DNA from: Eremophila alpestris peregrina
Lineage: Eukaryota; Chordata; Aves; Passeriformes; Alaudidae
DNA length: 64,000 nucleotides
Reading direction: 5' to 3'
NCBI GenBank assembly: GCA_009792885.1
Contig: WMCF01000033.1
Location: 2,545,344 to 2,609,343 of the forward strand
Below the pieces are notes generated by a model, which saw only the letters and a program-made list of their open reading frames with translations, did not search any database and was not told where the DNA came from. Made by a program: the position numbers and the translations under genes. Shown here in pieces: positions 1-14,300 of the stretch. Positions within the stretch are counted from its first letter, which is position 1. Each line of letters begins with the position of its first letter.

Positions 1-3000
1 AGTAAACACATTTAATGGTTTTTAAAAGGGTCCATACCTAAATTTAGTGTGTGATGTCCTTTGTATCTAGTCAATAGAGGACTGCCTGCACACTCCTGTC
101 CTTGCAGCCTATTTCAGAATCTGGTGAGCTTGCAGCTGCCTGCTTTTGCCAATGAGACCAAACTGTGACCCTTTCCAATGGCCCTCTGTCTTCCCAAGCC
201 TGATACCCATGAGATTGTGGCCAGAAATCACAAAGGAAAAATATCAGCTGGATCATGGGGTCCTGCAAGCTGATGAGCCAGCTACATGGAAGGCTTCATC
301 AATGCACTTTTTATCTCATTTTTATTAAATCTGCTTTTTATCTTGGACAATGCAAGCTGCATCTGCAAATACTTTATAATAGGGCCTCTTCACTGCCAGG
401 AACTGGGATGGCAGCAGTTCCAGTTGAGATCCTTCTGTAGAAGGCAGCATTTACCGTGCAATTTTAACTTTAGGGAGTCCAAATAGTGCAGAAGGTGTGA
501 CAGGAAGGGAGAAGAAGTTGATAAAATGTATCTTGTGTTTGGTTTATTTGTAAAGAAGATTCTTACTAAACCTTGGTGGTCCAAACTCTGCACTCACCGG
601 CTCTGGATACAAGTTCTGGGATCCTTTGTCCTCTCCTCAGTCTGAGTTGCTGTGGCTGCTTGCAGTGTGTGATGGGGACTGTGCTTGCAGAAAAGGGAGC
701 AGTGTCTCAGCCTGACACTGCCTGCAGCAGCACAGAGGGTGCAAATACTGGGCAGCTCTCAGCAGCTGGGAGGTGCACTCAGCAATTCCCCCATGTCCTC
801 TGAAGGGAAGGCAGTGGCCATGAGTTGTCTAATGTTCTTATATATTATTTGAATCATTATAACACTTGGACACACTAATCATAAATCAAGAGCACAGAAA
901 AATGAAGATGACCCCAGTGTCCAAAGAGCAGCGTGGTGGGGCAGGATGAGGAATGCACCTGTGCTGGAGGAGAGAAAGAGATCTAAATACGGGTCAGTCA
1001 TGTCAGTCCTCTTCATGCAAGGATCATGAAACAGGCTTGTAACACTTACAGGATTTAAAAAAAGAGTAAAGTTAATGATCTCTTTATTGTCTCCAGACTT
1101 TCTGGCTTTTAGAGTTTCCATTTGTTTCTCAGAAAATGGGAAGATCATAAACTTTTTGTGTTGAAAGTTGATAATCTCCCGTAATTGCATGAATCTATAA
1201 GCTGCGACATGCAGAGAAATATTAGTTATTTGACCCTCACAGTAAATTTGCAAAGTTGACAATTCTGATGGATGTAATGGGAAGAGAAGATGATAACATG
1301 TTTTAATGTGGTGCATATGGGTAGGTAATTTAGGGAGTACAGAGAACAGGAGCAAGAAGAGGTCAGGCAGTGTGGGTGTAACGAAGGGAGAAAGCAATCA
1401 AGGCAAGCAGGAAAGCAAACAAAGCGAAGAAAATAGTGTTAATGTTTGACTGGCACTCAAGGCTCTACAGAAATCACTGTTTTCTCTCTTTCTTCTTTCT
1501 TTCCTTTTTTATTTTTTGTTTAACAAAGCTTTTGACAACAACAGCAGCAAAAATAATAGCTCCCAGAACTAGTATATTTACCCACAGCATGTGGTAACCC
1601 TTTTCTGTTGATTTTAAATGAAATTTAAAACAGAAACTGTGTTAGCCCTTGTGAAAACATGAAGCTTGTCAATTTGCAGAGTGTGCATTGTATAATTTGG
1701 GCTTTTTTTCTCCCATTTTTTAAAACTAAAACAAGCTCTTGTTCATGCCCTCTTTATGTTTTTTAATGCATTTTATTAGCTTTTTTGAAGAGATGCTGAT
1801 ACGAAATATTCCTCTTACGGTGTTTAATAATTGGTTTTAAGATGAATAATTTTAGATATTTATATTTGTTTCTGAATCTGGTGCTTATTGTTTTAGGGAT
1901 AAAACTGTTAGAGGTAGAATGTTTTTCAAAATGCACCTTCTCTGAAATTTTCAGTAACAACCCGAAGAGCCTCGGATTTCCTCAATCTTTCTTTGCTTTA
2001 AACTTTGCTACTGCTCTTAGCAATGAATGTTTCAATTTTGCTCTTTGTTTATGCTACATTTCCTTCAATATATATGTGCTCTGACAGGTTTTTTCCTTTT
2101 TTAAAGATGTTTTCATATGGTCACAAGGAAATGCTTAAGCTGCAAGTGTCTGCTTCATCATGGGATCCCAGTGATTGAATGATTCAATTTTTGTAGTTTC
2201 TTTGTAAATCTGAACAGTGGGTGATGTCATCCACTTCTGAAACTGAACACTCCCTGTGTGAACAGCTTTGAACTACAGATTTGATTTAGGAATGTTGCTG
2301 CTAAGCTTCAAAAGACACTGCTCTGTCCAGCTGCAATTCTGACTTTTATAGGTTTTGTGCAAGGCCGATGAGAAGTTTGTTTATCCAGGCCTTATTTAAT
2401 TCCAGTTTGGTTTTTCAGGGATGTTGTTGTGCTAAAAGCCTGCAGAGTCTGCTCTTTCTTAAGCAGTCTTTAGAGAGCAACCTCCACACATTTCTTTTAA
2501 ATTAACCCCCACTATATAATCTCTAAAAAAATAAACAAACTTAAGACTTTAATGAAGATGGTAAATAAGTAACCATCCTTTTAAGCCCTCATTAAAGCAA
2601 AGCTCTTGGTTAATGATGAAATTTGTAGATAAGTGTCCACTAACAACTGTCAATTCAACTCCCACTTGTTTGCTCTTCTACCATATTATAGCCTTGCTAA
2701 GACCTCCCCATTTCAGATGGTTTAGAAATCATATGCAGTATTTTTCTTTCTTTTTTTTTCAGGCATATTTCCTCTCTTTAAACTGTATTCACCCCGTTCA
2801 AAGGGATGATGAATACTGTGTGCTTTCCTTCACCATGACTCATCCATGGGCTTGCTCTTCTTTCTTCACTCTCTCCCACCCCACGCTTCCTTTCAAAAGG
2901 GAGAAAGAACTAGAAAAATGTTGATAAAAGAGAAAGTGTACATCTATGTAGCTTTCAATGTAACAAATCCCCTATGGTAGGTCAGTTAAATGACTGCTGG

Positions 3001-5284
3001 AAGTTCTCTGGAGACACTGCCAGGGCTGTCTGACATTACTGCGTGTGCTCCGCTTTGCCCCAGAGCGACCCGTGTGATGGGGAGGGGAGCAAAGGCAATG
3101 AGCTGAGCAGCCAGGGCAGGCAGCAGAGCCTGTGACACAGCCCTACTGCAACCAGAACATTCACAGTCATGTGGGTTGGAGGGCTCCTTTAATTTTGGGA
3201 CCCTCCTGCACAGGACGTAGGGCCCCATGAAGACTGGTTTCACTGGTCCCACCTCTGTCCCTCAGTGGCCACAATGTGATCTGAAGTGACACTAAAGGGG
3301 ATATATTACTGGAACCTCTAGATTGAAATGAATTGCTAAAAAAATTTTTAAATGGTGACATGAAATGGCTGCAGCTGGAAGATGACAAGCCAGTGGTGAG
3401 GAGAGGTCCCTTTGGCACCAATGTTTTCCCACTTAACAAGAATTTCAAGTGCCATGTTGTGCTTTAGATCTGTGTCTGCTGTTTGTGACCATTTGTTGGC
3501 CAGGAGGAGGCAGCCTGCAGTGGTTGGATATTTAAAGTCTTGCTCTTGGTGTTGTTGTGATGTGGGTAAAGGAGTAAAAGATAGTTTTACTCATCCTGCT
3601 CACTTGGTCTCTGGCTTTTTGAATGACATATTACAGCACTGCCTGATTTTCATTAGAAGGCAAGTTTTGGATACACCTTTTAAGAGAGAAAAGCCCTCTG
3701 ATTTTTTTCCTTCGCTGCTTGTGCTGAGCATGGATTTGCCTTTGTCTTTGTATTCAGATATATGCTTTTGCACTTGATCCAATGCCAAGGTAAATATTAA
3801 ACAATATAAACCAGATGAATCTACCAGAAGGCAGAAGATACTCTTCTACTGTGTGAAAGATTATGAAGTTCATAAAGTGTTCAAATAAAATTTTTCTTTA
3901 AAAGTAACAATGTTTTATAATTTCCTTACTTAGAAAAATTAACCTAAGCACTGGAGTAATAATGTAGTGATTGAACATGTAGGGCTAGTTCCTGTTTGTG
4001 TGGCTTTGTTATCCTGATTAATGAAATAGTGGCCATTGTGGCTAAAGATAATGAGGTTGCATAAGCTAAATTATGTTGAGGGTCTTTTGAGGCAAGGAAG
4101 AACCTTAAAGGAACAAACCCCCTTCCCACAACTAAGGCTGAGAAAAAAAAAATTGAAGATTGTTTGAGGTGGCTTAACCACTTTATCAGACATTCATGTG
4201 GGAATAGAGAAAAAAGGAGCAGGGAAAAATCCATGTATTTATTTAGTGCAGAGCGTGGTAAATTATAATGGATGTTGCATAGGCTCAGATATCAGGTGTC
4301 TGCCTAACATTCATGAAAGTAGCATAATTCAGACTGAACTTTATTCTCCTCCATTATGCCCAGCTGTTGGAAAGAAGCAGACATGTGTGCAGAGTCTCCA
4401 GATGTTTGATTATCACTCACAAAGGGAGCAAAAAATACACTATTCGTTGAATTTCATATTTTCAGATGCTGAATTCAGTTTTTCAGCATGTTTTGTTGAA
4501 TTTTTGTGATTTATTTACTTTTAATTCCATTGTCTCCACATTTATATATTGTTTGTTTCCTCTTACATGTGTTGTCATTCCCCCTTTTTCTTTTAAATGA
4601 GAAGAAAAGATGGTGAAAGTGATGTCAGGCAGTCATTTAATTATCCATCTAGCACTGTAATGAGGAGGGCATTATCCCCAAGAAAGGACTGTACTACAGA
4701 GGGATTCCTCAGTGTCTCGTGGGAAATTTCTGGCAGAATTAAAAATAGACCTGGCAGTTCTGGTGGCAGTCTAGCACAGTGGGAGTGACATGTGGACATG
4801 TGACTTCTGGTGGTGGGAAGTGATTCTGACTTCCCACTTTCAAGTGGCTGAAAAATTTACAAGTGATTTGTTTTACAAATATTACGATTTTTTCGCCTTA
4901 GAATTTTTTTTTGTTAAAACCACAATTTTGATGTTAATTATGAATCGAATGATTCTCAGTGAATAGACTATTATTGCTAGTCAAACAGTTCTATTTTATT
5001 TGGTTACTTGTGAGTCATATGGTTTTGTTTCTGTTTCCTTTTTATAAATCCTTCAGCACCATTAATCACATATGACAATGTTAAAATTTTAGTAAAATTC
5101 AGATATGTAAAAATTCAAAATCAACAGAAGACTGTCACAGGTGTGAGTAAACTGTGCTTCTTTAAACTTTGTTTAAAGATTTATGAATAAAACAATTGCA
5201 TTTAATAAGCTTCTTTGTAGTCTGAATTCCCTGCCTTTTTTAAGTGCTACATATTAATATTAGAAATATTTGTTCTGGTGAAAG
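1..5284 (+). other. NEBL: Intron of NEBL (3' part)
   Basis: This is intronic sequence upstream of the first exon seen. I searched it for the module that should precede exon 1 (an EYKKG-type repeat, from memory of human nebulette) and found no match, so that exon is probably further upstream. The stretch is AT-rich. It has pyrimidine-rich tracts near 1486-1520 and 2745-2760, a GC-richer patch at about 3000-3270, and a 172-codon open frame on the minus strand (879-1397) treated in the findings. No mobile element was recognised. Confidence 0.6.
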
Positions 5285-5392
5285 GTGAAATACAAAGAGA
5301 AGTTCAGTAAGGAAATGAAGAGCCACCAGTACAATCCTCTTGACAGTGCTTCCTTCAAGCAAGCACAGATTGCATCCACCTTGGCAAGTGAT
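5285..5392 (+). CDS. NEBL: NEBL exon 1 of window: nebulin module
   Basis: The exon has 36 codons, phase 0 at both ends. The module starts VKYKEKFSKEMK and ends in Ala-Ser-Asp. The acceptor is a weak AG (5283-5284) after a poor pyrimidine tract; the donor is a strong gtaagt at 5393. The terminal Ser-Asp joins the next exon's VNYK to make the SDxxYK actin-binding signature across the splice junction. It aligns with the human nebulette module that carries the YNPLESASF stretch (here YNPLDSASF). The start is fixed by the AG and by module alignment. Confidence 0.92.
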
Positions 5393-8300
5393 GTAAGTTA
5401 ATTGACTTTGTATTTTACATGCATTTACATCCTGCATAACCTAGCATCTGTTCACAAGTAGAATTAGTTTTTTTTCATCTTATGAATTTCTCTGCTATAC
5501 AGTGTGTAGCAGGTACAGCATGTTATCAAGTTCTTCCTCTGCTTCTGACAGAGAGTCTGAAGAGTTTTTCATAACCATTTTAGATCATTTTAGATGAGAT
5601 TCATCTCTCTTAGTTTTGTGTGTCAAAATGTATGACCTCCTACTCTGAGCTAATTGCCTTGTACTTGGTCCCTTTTTATTCAGGAAAGAAATTCACCTGT
5701 TACAGGTTCCTGACTTTAGAGGAGCAAAGTACTGTCATCTCTCCAATGGTTGTAGGAGGTTGCATGAGCAGTTCAGATTTGGATGTCTGTCTTTTAGATT
5801 TCTGGTTGATCTTCTCAATGGTATTTCAAAATACAGCAGTCACTAGGTTCAGCAATGGGTGTCTGCTGCTGGAGCCAGACTGGAGAAAACATCTATATCA
5901 AGTGATAATGCTCTTGAGATTAAATATTTAAAAGTGTGTCTAATGCTAAAAACTTGATCTCTTCTATGGGGCTGTGATCCCAGATAGCCAAAAGACTGAA
6001 AAACATTTTGTAGTCCAGCATTTCTGAAGTGTGGAGTACAATGAGAACAGGAAAGACTGGCTCTGGGAAGAGTACAGAAGATTATGTAATTATTTCCAAA
6101 ATCTAAATGTGTAGTAACACATTAGTTGGAGCAGTTATTATAATAAGTAATGGGCAAACTGAAGTGAAAAATGTGATACATATATGGAGGTGACTAAAGG
6201 CATTAGTTTAAAAGGTCTCTCATCCAAGATAGGTAAGGTAGTTAGTTTTGTCCCTGTAAAGTTGGGCATGCAGGTCTCAGAAGAATAGAAAATTCTACTA
6301 TTGGCTGATGGGAGGTTACTTTCTGCTGCTTCATTAAGTGATTATCTTTTGCCTGAGGTCACTGTATTACTTATATTTGCTGCAAGCAATCTGTATAAGA
6401 TAAAGTACCCAGGAGCATTTCCCTTTAACTGCTATATATCAAACTTCTAAATTAGATGGTGTAATTCCTGAAGCAGGGAAAAAAAAAGAATTAAAGGTGT
6501 TTAAAAGGAATAGACCCGAAATATTTAGGAAGATACTCTTGATTTAAGTGGAGAGTGGGAAGGGATGGGTGAGGAAAAAAGAAGAAAATTAATTCTAGCT
6601 TAAAAAGTCATACAAAGTGTGATTTTGTTGTAAGTGTCTTTTTTGGAGGAAATCTTTGAGTAGTTCCTAAGTACTTACTCAGCAGAATGAGTCCCTATAT
6701 TGTTATTGCCTTTGAAATAATAGTAGATGACCACCATCTAGTGGCTGGGAGAGATTGCTCAGGCAAGCACTTAATATTTTCTCTTTCTGAATGGCCACAC
6801 GGTAATACACAGCTGTGAATTATTTTATTAATCTTCAGTTTGCATGACCTGAATTCTCTTTCCAGGTGAACTACAAGAAAGATTTGGAAAGCCTACGTGA
6901 TCCAGCATCTGATCTACCAAACCTGCTGCATTTAAACCATGCTTTAAATGTCAGCAAAACACAGAGTGATGTAAGTTGCCTTTTTAAGAATGACTTGAAA
7001 AATAAATCTAGTAAGGAATGTAGTATGTATAGTCATGGTAAGAAACATATTTTTGCTCTCAACTGTAGTGGGTACCAGTGTTGTAACTGTAGTAGATGAG
7101 GGGTGTAGTGAAGAAAAACAGGTTTTTATGAAGACATATTTCAGTTATTAGAACAGATAATATATACTGTGGAAGAATCACACAGGCTTCTGATGTTGAC
7201 ATTTCTTCTCATATATCTGAAACATTGTCTGTTTTTTTCTTTGTTCTAAGACCTAAAGTATTTCTTTCCTTGCAAACCTCTAAAATCTTGCTTTGATCTG
7301 CAAGTCTCTGTACAGAAGCTACCATTATGCTAGTTTAATATTTAGACCTTTTCATGAACATGTTAGTAAGCTAACTCTGGAGTGTTAGCTTACTTTTGGG
7401 CTTCTCTGGCTAAACTTTTTTCCCCTCCTAACTGTTTGAGTCTTCCTACCCTGGATCAGATAACAGGCACATGCTCCATTCTGCCACATAGCAAGATGTG
7501 CCCCTTGATGGGGATGGTGGTCTGATGTAGGGTCATGGTGGGGGTTGAAATAGGAAGGAAGAGCCAGGAAACCCCGGGCTCCTGTGCCGTGATGAAGGTT
7601 CTTTCCCACTCCAAGAGCACCTGTGCTGCATGTAGGTTGGTTAATTAGCTGCATTTGTCAGCTTTACTCCAGAAAACACAGCAAGCCTGCAGAACTGCTG
7701 TGGAGAGGCACGAGTGAGTGGTGTTGGGAAGGAAGGTTGCTCTACGGTTGGCAGGAATTGTTTCATAGACAATGAACTCTAATGAGTAGGAACATATTGG
7801 ATCATCTTTTGAGTCAGTGCCTGCTTATGTCTAAAATAAGCAAAAGAATTGATCTATACTTGATTTTTTTGTTGTTGTTCTTTTGAGAATTGAAGCTTGT
7901 TTTTTGTCTGTCACTCCCTCTGTGAAGCTAACACTGACTGTCCCCTTTTGTATGAGTAATAAAGGAGTTGGAGTATTTTTCTTCCTGCATTCTTCATGCA
8001 CATTTTGGTCCCAATCTAGTTTTCTTCTAGTGTATGGTAAGATTGGCAGGTTTTTTGCTGATTAAATGAACACCCTCAAAATGGACTTCTATATCTAAGG
8101 ATATAGAAACCTGGACTTTCCCTTGAGGCAGACTGTGTCTTGCAAAATGTATTTCTTCCTTTTGTCCTGGAGGGGTTGATTCATAATGTCCATGTGCTCA
8201 TCTGAGGACTCTATAAATACTAAGCCTATGATTTTTGCATTGTCCAGATCCTGGTGGATATTTTTATTTGGTACAAGAAGAGAAATGCTTTGCCAACCCC

Positions 8301-11300
8301 ATAACTCTTCACTAAACATCTGTCTTTTAAAGAAATCCCATTTCCACAGTGCTTCTCAGATTTGACCTCCCCATGCCATCGCTTTTATATAAAACAGTTT
8401 ACTCTTCTGCCTTTCTCCCACCTTTTCCAGTACATTCCTTGTGTTCTCCTTGTCTCTCCACAGCTCACACAAATCAGTTTTGTAATCTGCCACCATTGTG
8501 AAAAAGCAGTCTTCCTGACTTTTATTATATTATATATATATTTTATTATATAGTGCTGATTTCCCAAAGACTGCTCCTAGGGTCTGTTTGGTTTTTTTTC
8601 CCTTCTGAAATGCAGAGCTGCTTGCTACTTGCCCAGTTTGGCTGTTTCCCTGCAGTTTACCTTTCTCCATTAACTTTATGTTTCTCATTATCTCCTACAT
8701 AACACCTACACCAATGTGACAGATTGAAACCTCTATGGTTAATTAAACTCATAAACCAATATTGTTGATTGAATGAATGGGTTTGCTTATTGACCTAGAC
8801 TGTGGGAATGTGTGCAACTTTATGAAGTACTTATGCTGTAATATCAATGCAAAGCTGTTACACAAGTGGAAATAAATTCCATCAATTTAAGAGGAAAGCT
8901 TGATGGGCATCTTTGGACATAAATAAACTGATTTTGACAGGTCAAACTCATCCTGCTTTTATTATTTTGATGAGGAAGAAAATTACAAGGTGGAATTCTC
9001 CCTTCATACGGTATTTCCTGGTTTAATTTGGGATGGAAGTAATTTTCTTCCTAGTAGCTAGTACAGTGTGCTGTGTTTTGGATTTGGGATGGAAACAATG
9101 TTGATAACATACTGATGGTTTAGTTGTTGCTGAGCAGTGCTTACACTAAGTCAGGAACTTCTCAGCTTCTCATGCAGCCCTGCCATAGAGGTGGCTGGTG
9201 GTGCATGAGAAGCTGGGAGAGGACACAGCCAGGACCCAAACTGGCCAAGGGGATATTCCACACCACATAGTGTCATCCTCAGTATATAAACCAGGGCAAA
9301 GTTGCTTCTCAGGGACAGGCTGAACATTGATAGGTTGGTGGTGAATGACTGTTTTCATTTGCATTTTTTTTTTTTTTTTTTTTTTTTCTTGAGCTTTATT
9401 TCTGCCTCTTTCTGTTATTTCCTGTTTATTATTATAGCTTATTTTATTTAAATGTTTTAACTGTAATCTCAAACCACAAATCTTTTCACTTTTACCCTTC
9501 TGATTCTCTATACCATCCCACTGGGGTAAAGCATGTGAGCATTTGTGTGGGGCTTAGTTGCTGGCTGTGGTTAAACCGTGACAGATATAAATGTAATTCT
9601 GGTATGAACTATGGAGACACAAAATTTGACACTTAGATATATGCAGAACAGCTAGCTTAATGTTTTTCACATTTTAAATCTGTTCCTATTGTGGAGACTT
9701 TGAGATACTAATGAAATACAGGCTAAAAAAGGAGGAACTTACATGTATTTAATTTTAATGGACAGGGTGAATAAATAGAACTTAAGAGACTGAATCTAAT
9801 GCTTGTAGTTTAGCTTAATGTAGCAAGAAGTTATGAGTTTAGCTAATTTGATTTTATACAATTTTTACAAATTTTTCTTCCTTTAGCTGAGGAATGGAGT
9901 AAAAGTATGAGATCAGTATCTGTAGATGGAGGTAACTTTCATTTGTTTCCACTACTAAAGTAATTTTATTGTGTGACATTTACAGTTCTTTCCACTAGGA
10001 GGCAAACCCAGACCATCACGTGTGTTTCTTTGCACTTCAAGTGTAAATAATAGTGTTTATTTTCTATGGAACATAAAAACTTTCAGATTAACAGGACAAC
10101 CATTTTTCTCTAAGAATGTACAAAAGCTATTTTTTATAATATCCTTTTTTTAAAAAAAATTTTATCAAAACATTTTAAATTTGCATTTGACAGAACTCCA
10201 CAGTTAGTAGGACTAAAATATAGTTTCTTTTATTTTTTTTCTTTCCTAGCTATTTTAAATAGCATTTAAATTCCAAAACCTTCTGGATATTTTTCTGTGA
10301 AAACATTCTTGGAATCTTTTTATTTCAGTGTGAATACAAGAAATCATTTAAGCAAAGCAAGTGTTTCTATCATTTCAGCCCACACACTGCAGAACAAATC
10401 CATTTCAAAGAAAATGCAGCGCTTCAAAGTCAGGTATACACAACCACAAACAAACACATCTTGCAAAGAGAAAAATAAGGCATTTTAACTGTGATTAAAT
10501 CATGCACAAAAGCACATGACAGATTTCAGTGATGTACAGTGCATATTCAATCAGAAGCACCCCATGAGGAGAGAGGAGAGTGTTTTTGCAGGGCCCAAGC
10601 CTAGTGCAGAAGCCTGACAGGGAAAGAGGAATTCAGAAATCCCTGTTTTTGAACAGACATAGAAATTAAAATTACATTACTCACTATAAATGTAATATTT
10701 TTATTTGTAGCTATTTGTATTCCTTTAATGCTTGTGTAGGCTATTCCATCATGCCCCACACTGACTGATGGAGATAAGTAATGTGTTTGCCAGTCTTAAT
10801 CAAAAGAGTGTGAATTAATGAGTTCAGAAGGCTTCCCCAGGTTTCCAAACAAAGTGTATTTCCTTTGTGAGTTCCTAAAGGAATAAATTGATGTCTTAAC
10901 CCTGTGTCCTTCATTGTGATTTTGCTGCCAGCTCTAAGGTTGTGCTCCCTGGTAGATGTGAGGGGAAGGTTGGTGCAGCACTGGATCCTACTGAACAGAG
11001 TTTTCCTTCCCTTCTTCCTCCCACAGGTACAAACAAAAGTGCATTTGAGACTGCTGCTTCTGAGCCTGAAAAAAGACCTGGGGGCCTGGCTGTGAAACAG
11101 ATTTTGTTGTTGTTACAGTAAATGTGTTGTTTTATGGAAACATAGCAGGGGATCCTATTAAAAAGCTGCCAGCTGTTCAGACGTAGGTCATTTGGCTAAA
11201 CCCATGCAATTAGTTTAAGGATTGTGATTGATGCTCCTTATTCCTGTCATCTTCAAAGTTCACAATTTATAGGTCTGAATTGTGTAGAAAAGGAATAAAT

Positions 11301-14300
11301 GACTCCAAAAATATTACCTTATCTAACTGCCTTATATCCCCAACAGGTTAAGTTTGGGAGAAGTCTTACAAGTCAAAACATCTAAGGAGTATGGCTAAGA
11401 CAGGATTTGTTTCTTGCCAAGGCGAGCTATCAGATCTCATATTCTCTCAGCTGCTAACAGACTTTATTTTAATTTTCCTAGGTCAAGTACAAAGAAAATT
11501 ATGAAAAATCCAAAGGCAGATCAATGCTGGAGTTTGTGGATACACCAATGTATCAAGTTTCAAAGGAGGCTCAAAAGATGCAAAGTGAGGTAAGTAAAAG
11601 TGTACTTTTTGAACAAGTAAAATTTAGATCAACAGATAGGCTAACAGGCATCTTGTGCTCAGGTTAAGAAACTGTACGAAGCAGAGAGCAAATTGTGGAT
11701 ATGGTAAAATTCTAGTGAGTAGGTATCTCTGCTATTCTTTAACTCAGTTCTTCTTGTGAATTTGTTTTTTTTCTCAAAAGGCCATTGGAACTGACAGCAC
11801 ACACACATCATTTAATTGAGAAGAAGCTCAAGAGGTCATCTAGATCTGAGATTAATAACTTTTTAAATTTTCACTTGAATTCCATCTTTAAGGGAGGGAT
11901 GGTTCTCATGTGGGACCAGTGAAGCCACAAAACCCAGTCCAACCCCATCATTTAACCAAAACATCCTCCTGCCTTTCCAGCCTGGGAAACTCATCAAGGA
12001 GGAGGGACTGTTCCCAGGCTCAAGAACAGCACTGGCTGTACTATATCAGGCTATGTTTTTCTAACTTTTTAAAGAAAAAACTTCAAATGATGGAGATTTT
12101 GTGACTTCCCAGACAATCTGGTGTGTTACCATCCATCCTGAGCGAGATGGGTGCACCTGTGTCCCCATGCTGCAGTTTGATTCCATTAGTTTTGCTGTGT
12201 CATGGAAAACAGATGACCTCAGCCTCTTGGTAGGAGTTTTAATGAGTTTTAAACCATTACCTTGTGTGCCATTTGTCTTCTTTTTTCTCTACCAAGCAAA
12301 CTGTTTCTTTCCTAGATCAGGTTCAACTTTCTCTTTGGACATACTATACACGTGTTTTTGTCTAGATTGTATCTGTTTGTATAATAAACTAGATAATTAA
12401 ATGTGTAGTGAAGTTGCTTATTAGTGTGAAATCTAATTTATGGCAGGGCTCATTTCTGGGTCTTACATTACAATGTCTTTTCTGAAATATCCTTGGAATT
12501 GCACATGTTTGTACCACTAATTGTTGGTTTTGCTACAATAGAAAATGTACCGCAGAGATTTTGAAGAAGGGATCAAGGGAAGACCTTCACTGGACTTAGA
12601 CAAGACCCCAGAGTTCTTGCATATAAAACAAGTCACTAATCTTCTGAAAGAGGTAAAGGATTTTTATTTATTTTTTCCATTGTTGAGTTGTAAATGAGCA
12701 ATAAGCAGCATCACTATAAGATGCTGAATAACTTAAAATTTTCTTGGTGGCTACATACAAGTCACTTCACAAGTAAAAATTGCTTCACATAACATTGTAT
12801 TCTGATTAGCTGGGTGGTAAGGAAATTATAAAGCTCAGCACACCTGAACCAGACTATCACTTCTCCTTTCAGATAGATAAAGGGGTGGAAGGAAGGATTT
12901 CCATTGGTGTCCAGATTTCCCTTTGAATAATTTTTTCACCTTTATGGTAGTCTGCTGTGGTTATACAGATGCCTTAAACTGCATAGAGTCACTCATAACT
13001 AACATAATTGAAATACTTATCTATCATATGTATTATGGATAAAAATTAAAGGGGACCAAAATTCTGTAATAGAGCTGTGATATTACGTAACTGCTTTAAG
13101 TCCATTTTGTTAGAAAGTACAGGTTTTCTGTATGCCTGCTGTTTCCTTAAGATTTGTGAAATGTTCTTCAGTTGTGTCACTAAAAATGAATTTTTTTTCC
13201 CATAACTGAGAATCCTTCTATCTTTAGTTTTTTTATGTTATTATTTAACACTGGTTTCATGTTAGGTTCTGAGTATTGTTTGGCTCTGTGGATTATGGTT
13301 ACTATTTGACCAAATTTAAGATCTGGAACTGCTAGAAGAGAAGAGCAGAGCTGCAAGATATCTTGTCTTTGAATCTGAGAGCCAACAATATCTTGTTTGT
13401 ATTTATGGTATTAAGAATAGAGTGGTTTTTTTTGCCAAAACAATTAAAGCATGTTAGAATGAAAAACCCTTGAACTTTGTTCCTTTCCTTGTTTTTTATA
13501 CAGCTTATTCCAGTCTATGATAGATTTCATATGGTTAAAGAAAAAAATGTCTTTTAAGATATTTCTTTATTATTCATCCTCTAATAAATAATTTATTCTG
13601 ATAAGCCTGACTGTCAGGTAGGCGAGTCTGAAGCTAGGTCTACTTTGTGCAGTGGCATTCTGTGGTACATCTCATATATGCTTTCTCACTAGGGGAAAAT
13701 GCAAATCATGCTGTCATTTCATTCAGTTAATCTTGCTGCTCACTGAATGCCCAAAGAAGTGGATACTGGATGCACAGTTATATCATGTGTGCTCTACATG
13801 TTCATCTCTGAAATTTTGATGTAGCTCCCCTCTTATATGCATTAAGATGTTCTCTAATTCTGACCTCCTCAAGTTTTATGCCTTCTTATTTAAGGAGTAA
13901 AACGTGCCTGTAAGTCAAAGGGGAAGAAAATGAGAAAATGAAAATTGTATTTCAAATTTCATAACTGCATGAATTTCTGATGGTTTTATATCCACATTCA
14001 AGGAACGTATTCCAAACCCAAAGATTACCTAGGTAAAATTAATTATTATCTTTAATGATTCAGAAAAATTATATATTTCTTCATTGTCAAGGATGTAGCT
14101 GAGTGTTTTTCCATAAAGGTTCATAATCAACTTTGAATAGATACTCCATGAAACAAGAAGAAAAATCTGGAGTTAAAAATTAATTGGTTGTTCAATGACT
14201 TTTCTTTACCCAAATGTCAGCTATGTTTCAGCTCATTTTGTTGACTTCCTACTGTAGAGAATTCTGCAAATATTTCACATTTTGCAGCAACATAAACTTT

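Larger units (their letters stand above)
6971..10328 (+). other. NEBL: NEBL intron 2 of window
   Basis: Intron of 3358 bp. It contains a solo LTR (about 9013-9583, minus strand), a CTCF-like motif at 9992-10005, a perfect 11-bp inverted repeat at 7365-7394, and a GC-richer patch of unknown origin at about 7430-7640. The rest is AT-rich unique sequence. Confidence 0.8.

Noticed and set aside
8520..8553. TTATATTATATATATATTTT tract
   Set aside because: Short AT-rich stretch, below what I would call a microsatellite; ordinary for these introns.
10297..10488. 63-codon plus-strand open frame overlapping NEBL exon 3
   Set aside because: The true exon (10329-10433) is in another frame, where it matches a nebulin module and has correct splice phases; this frame is only an overlap.
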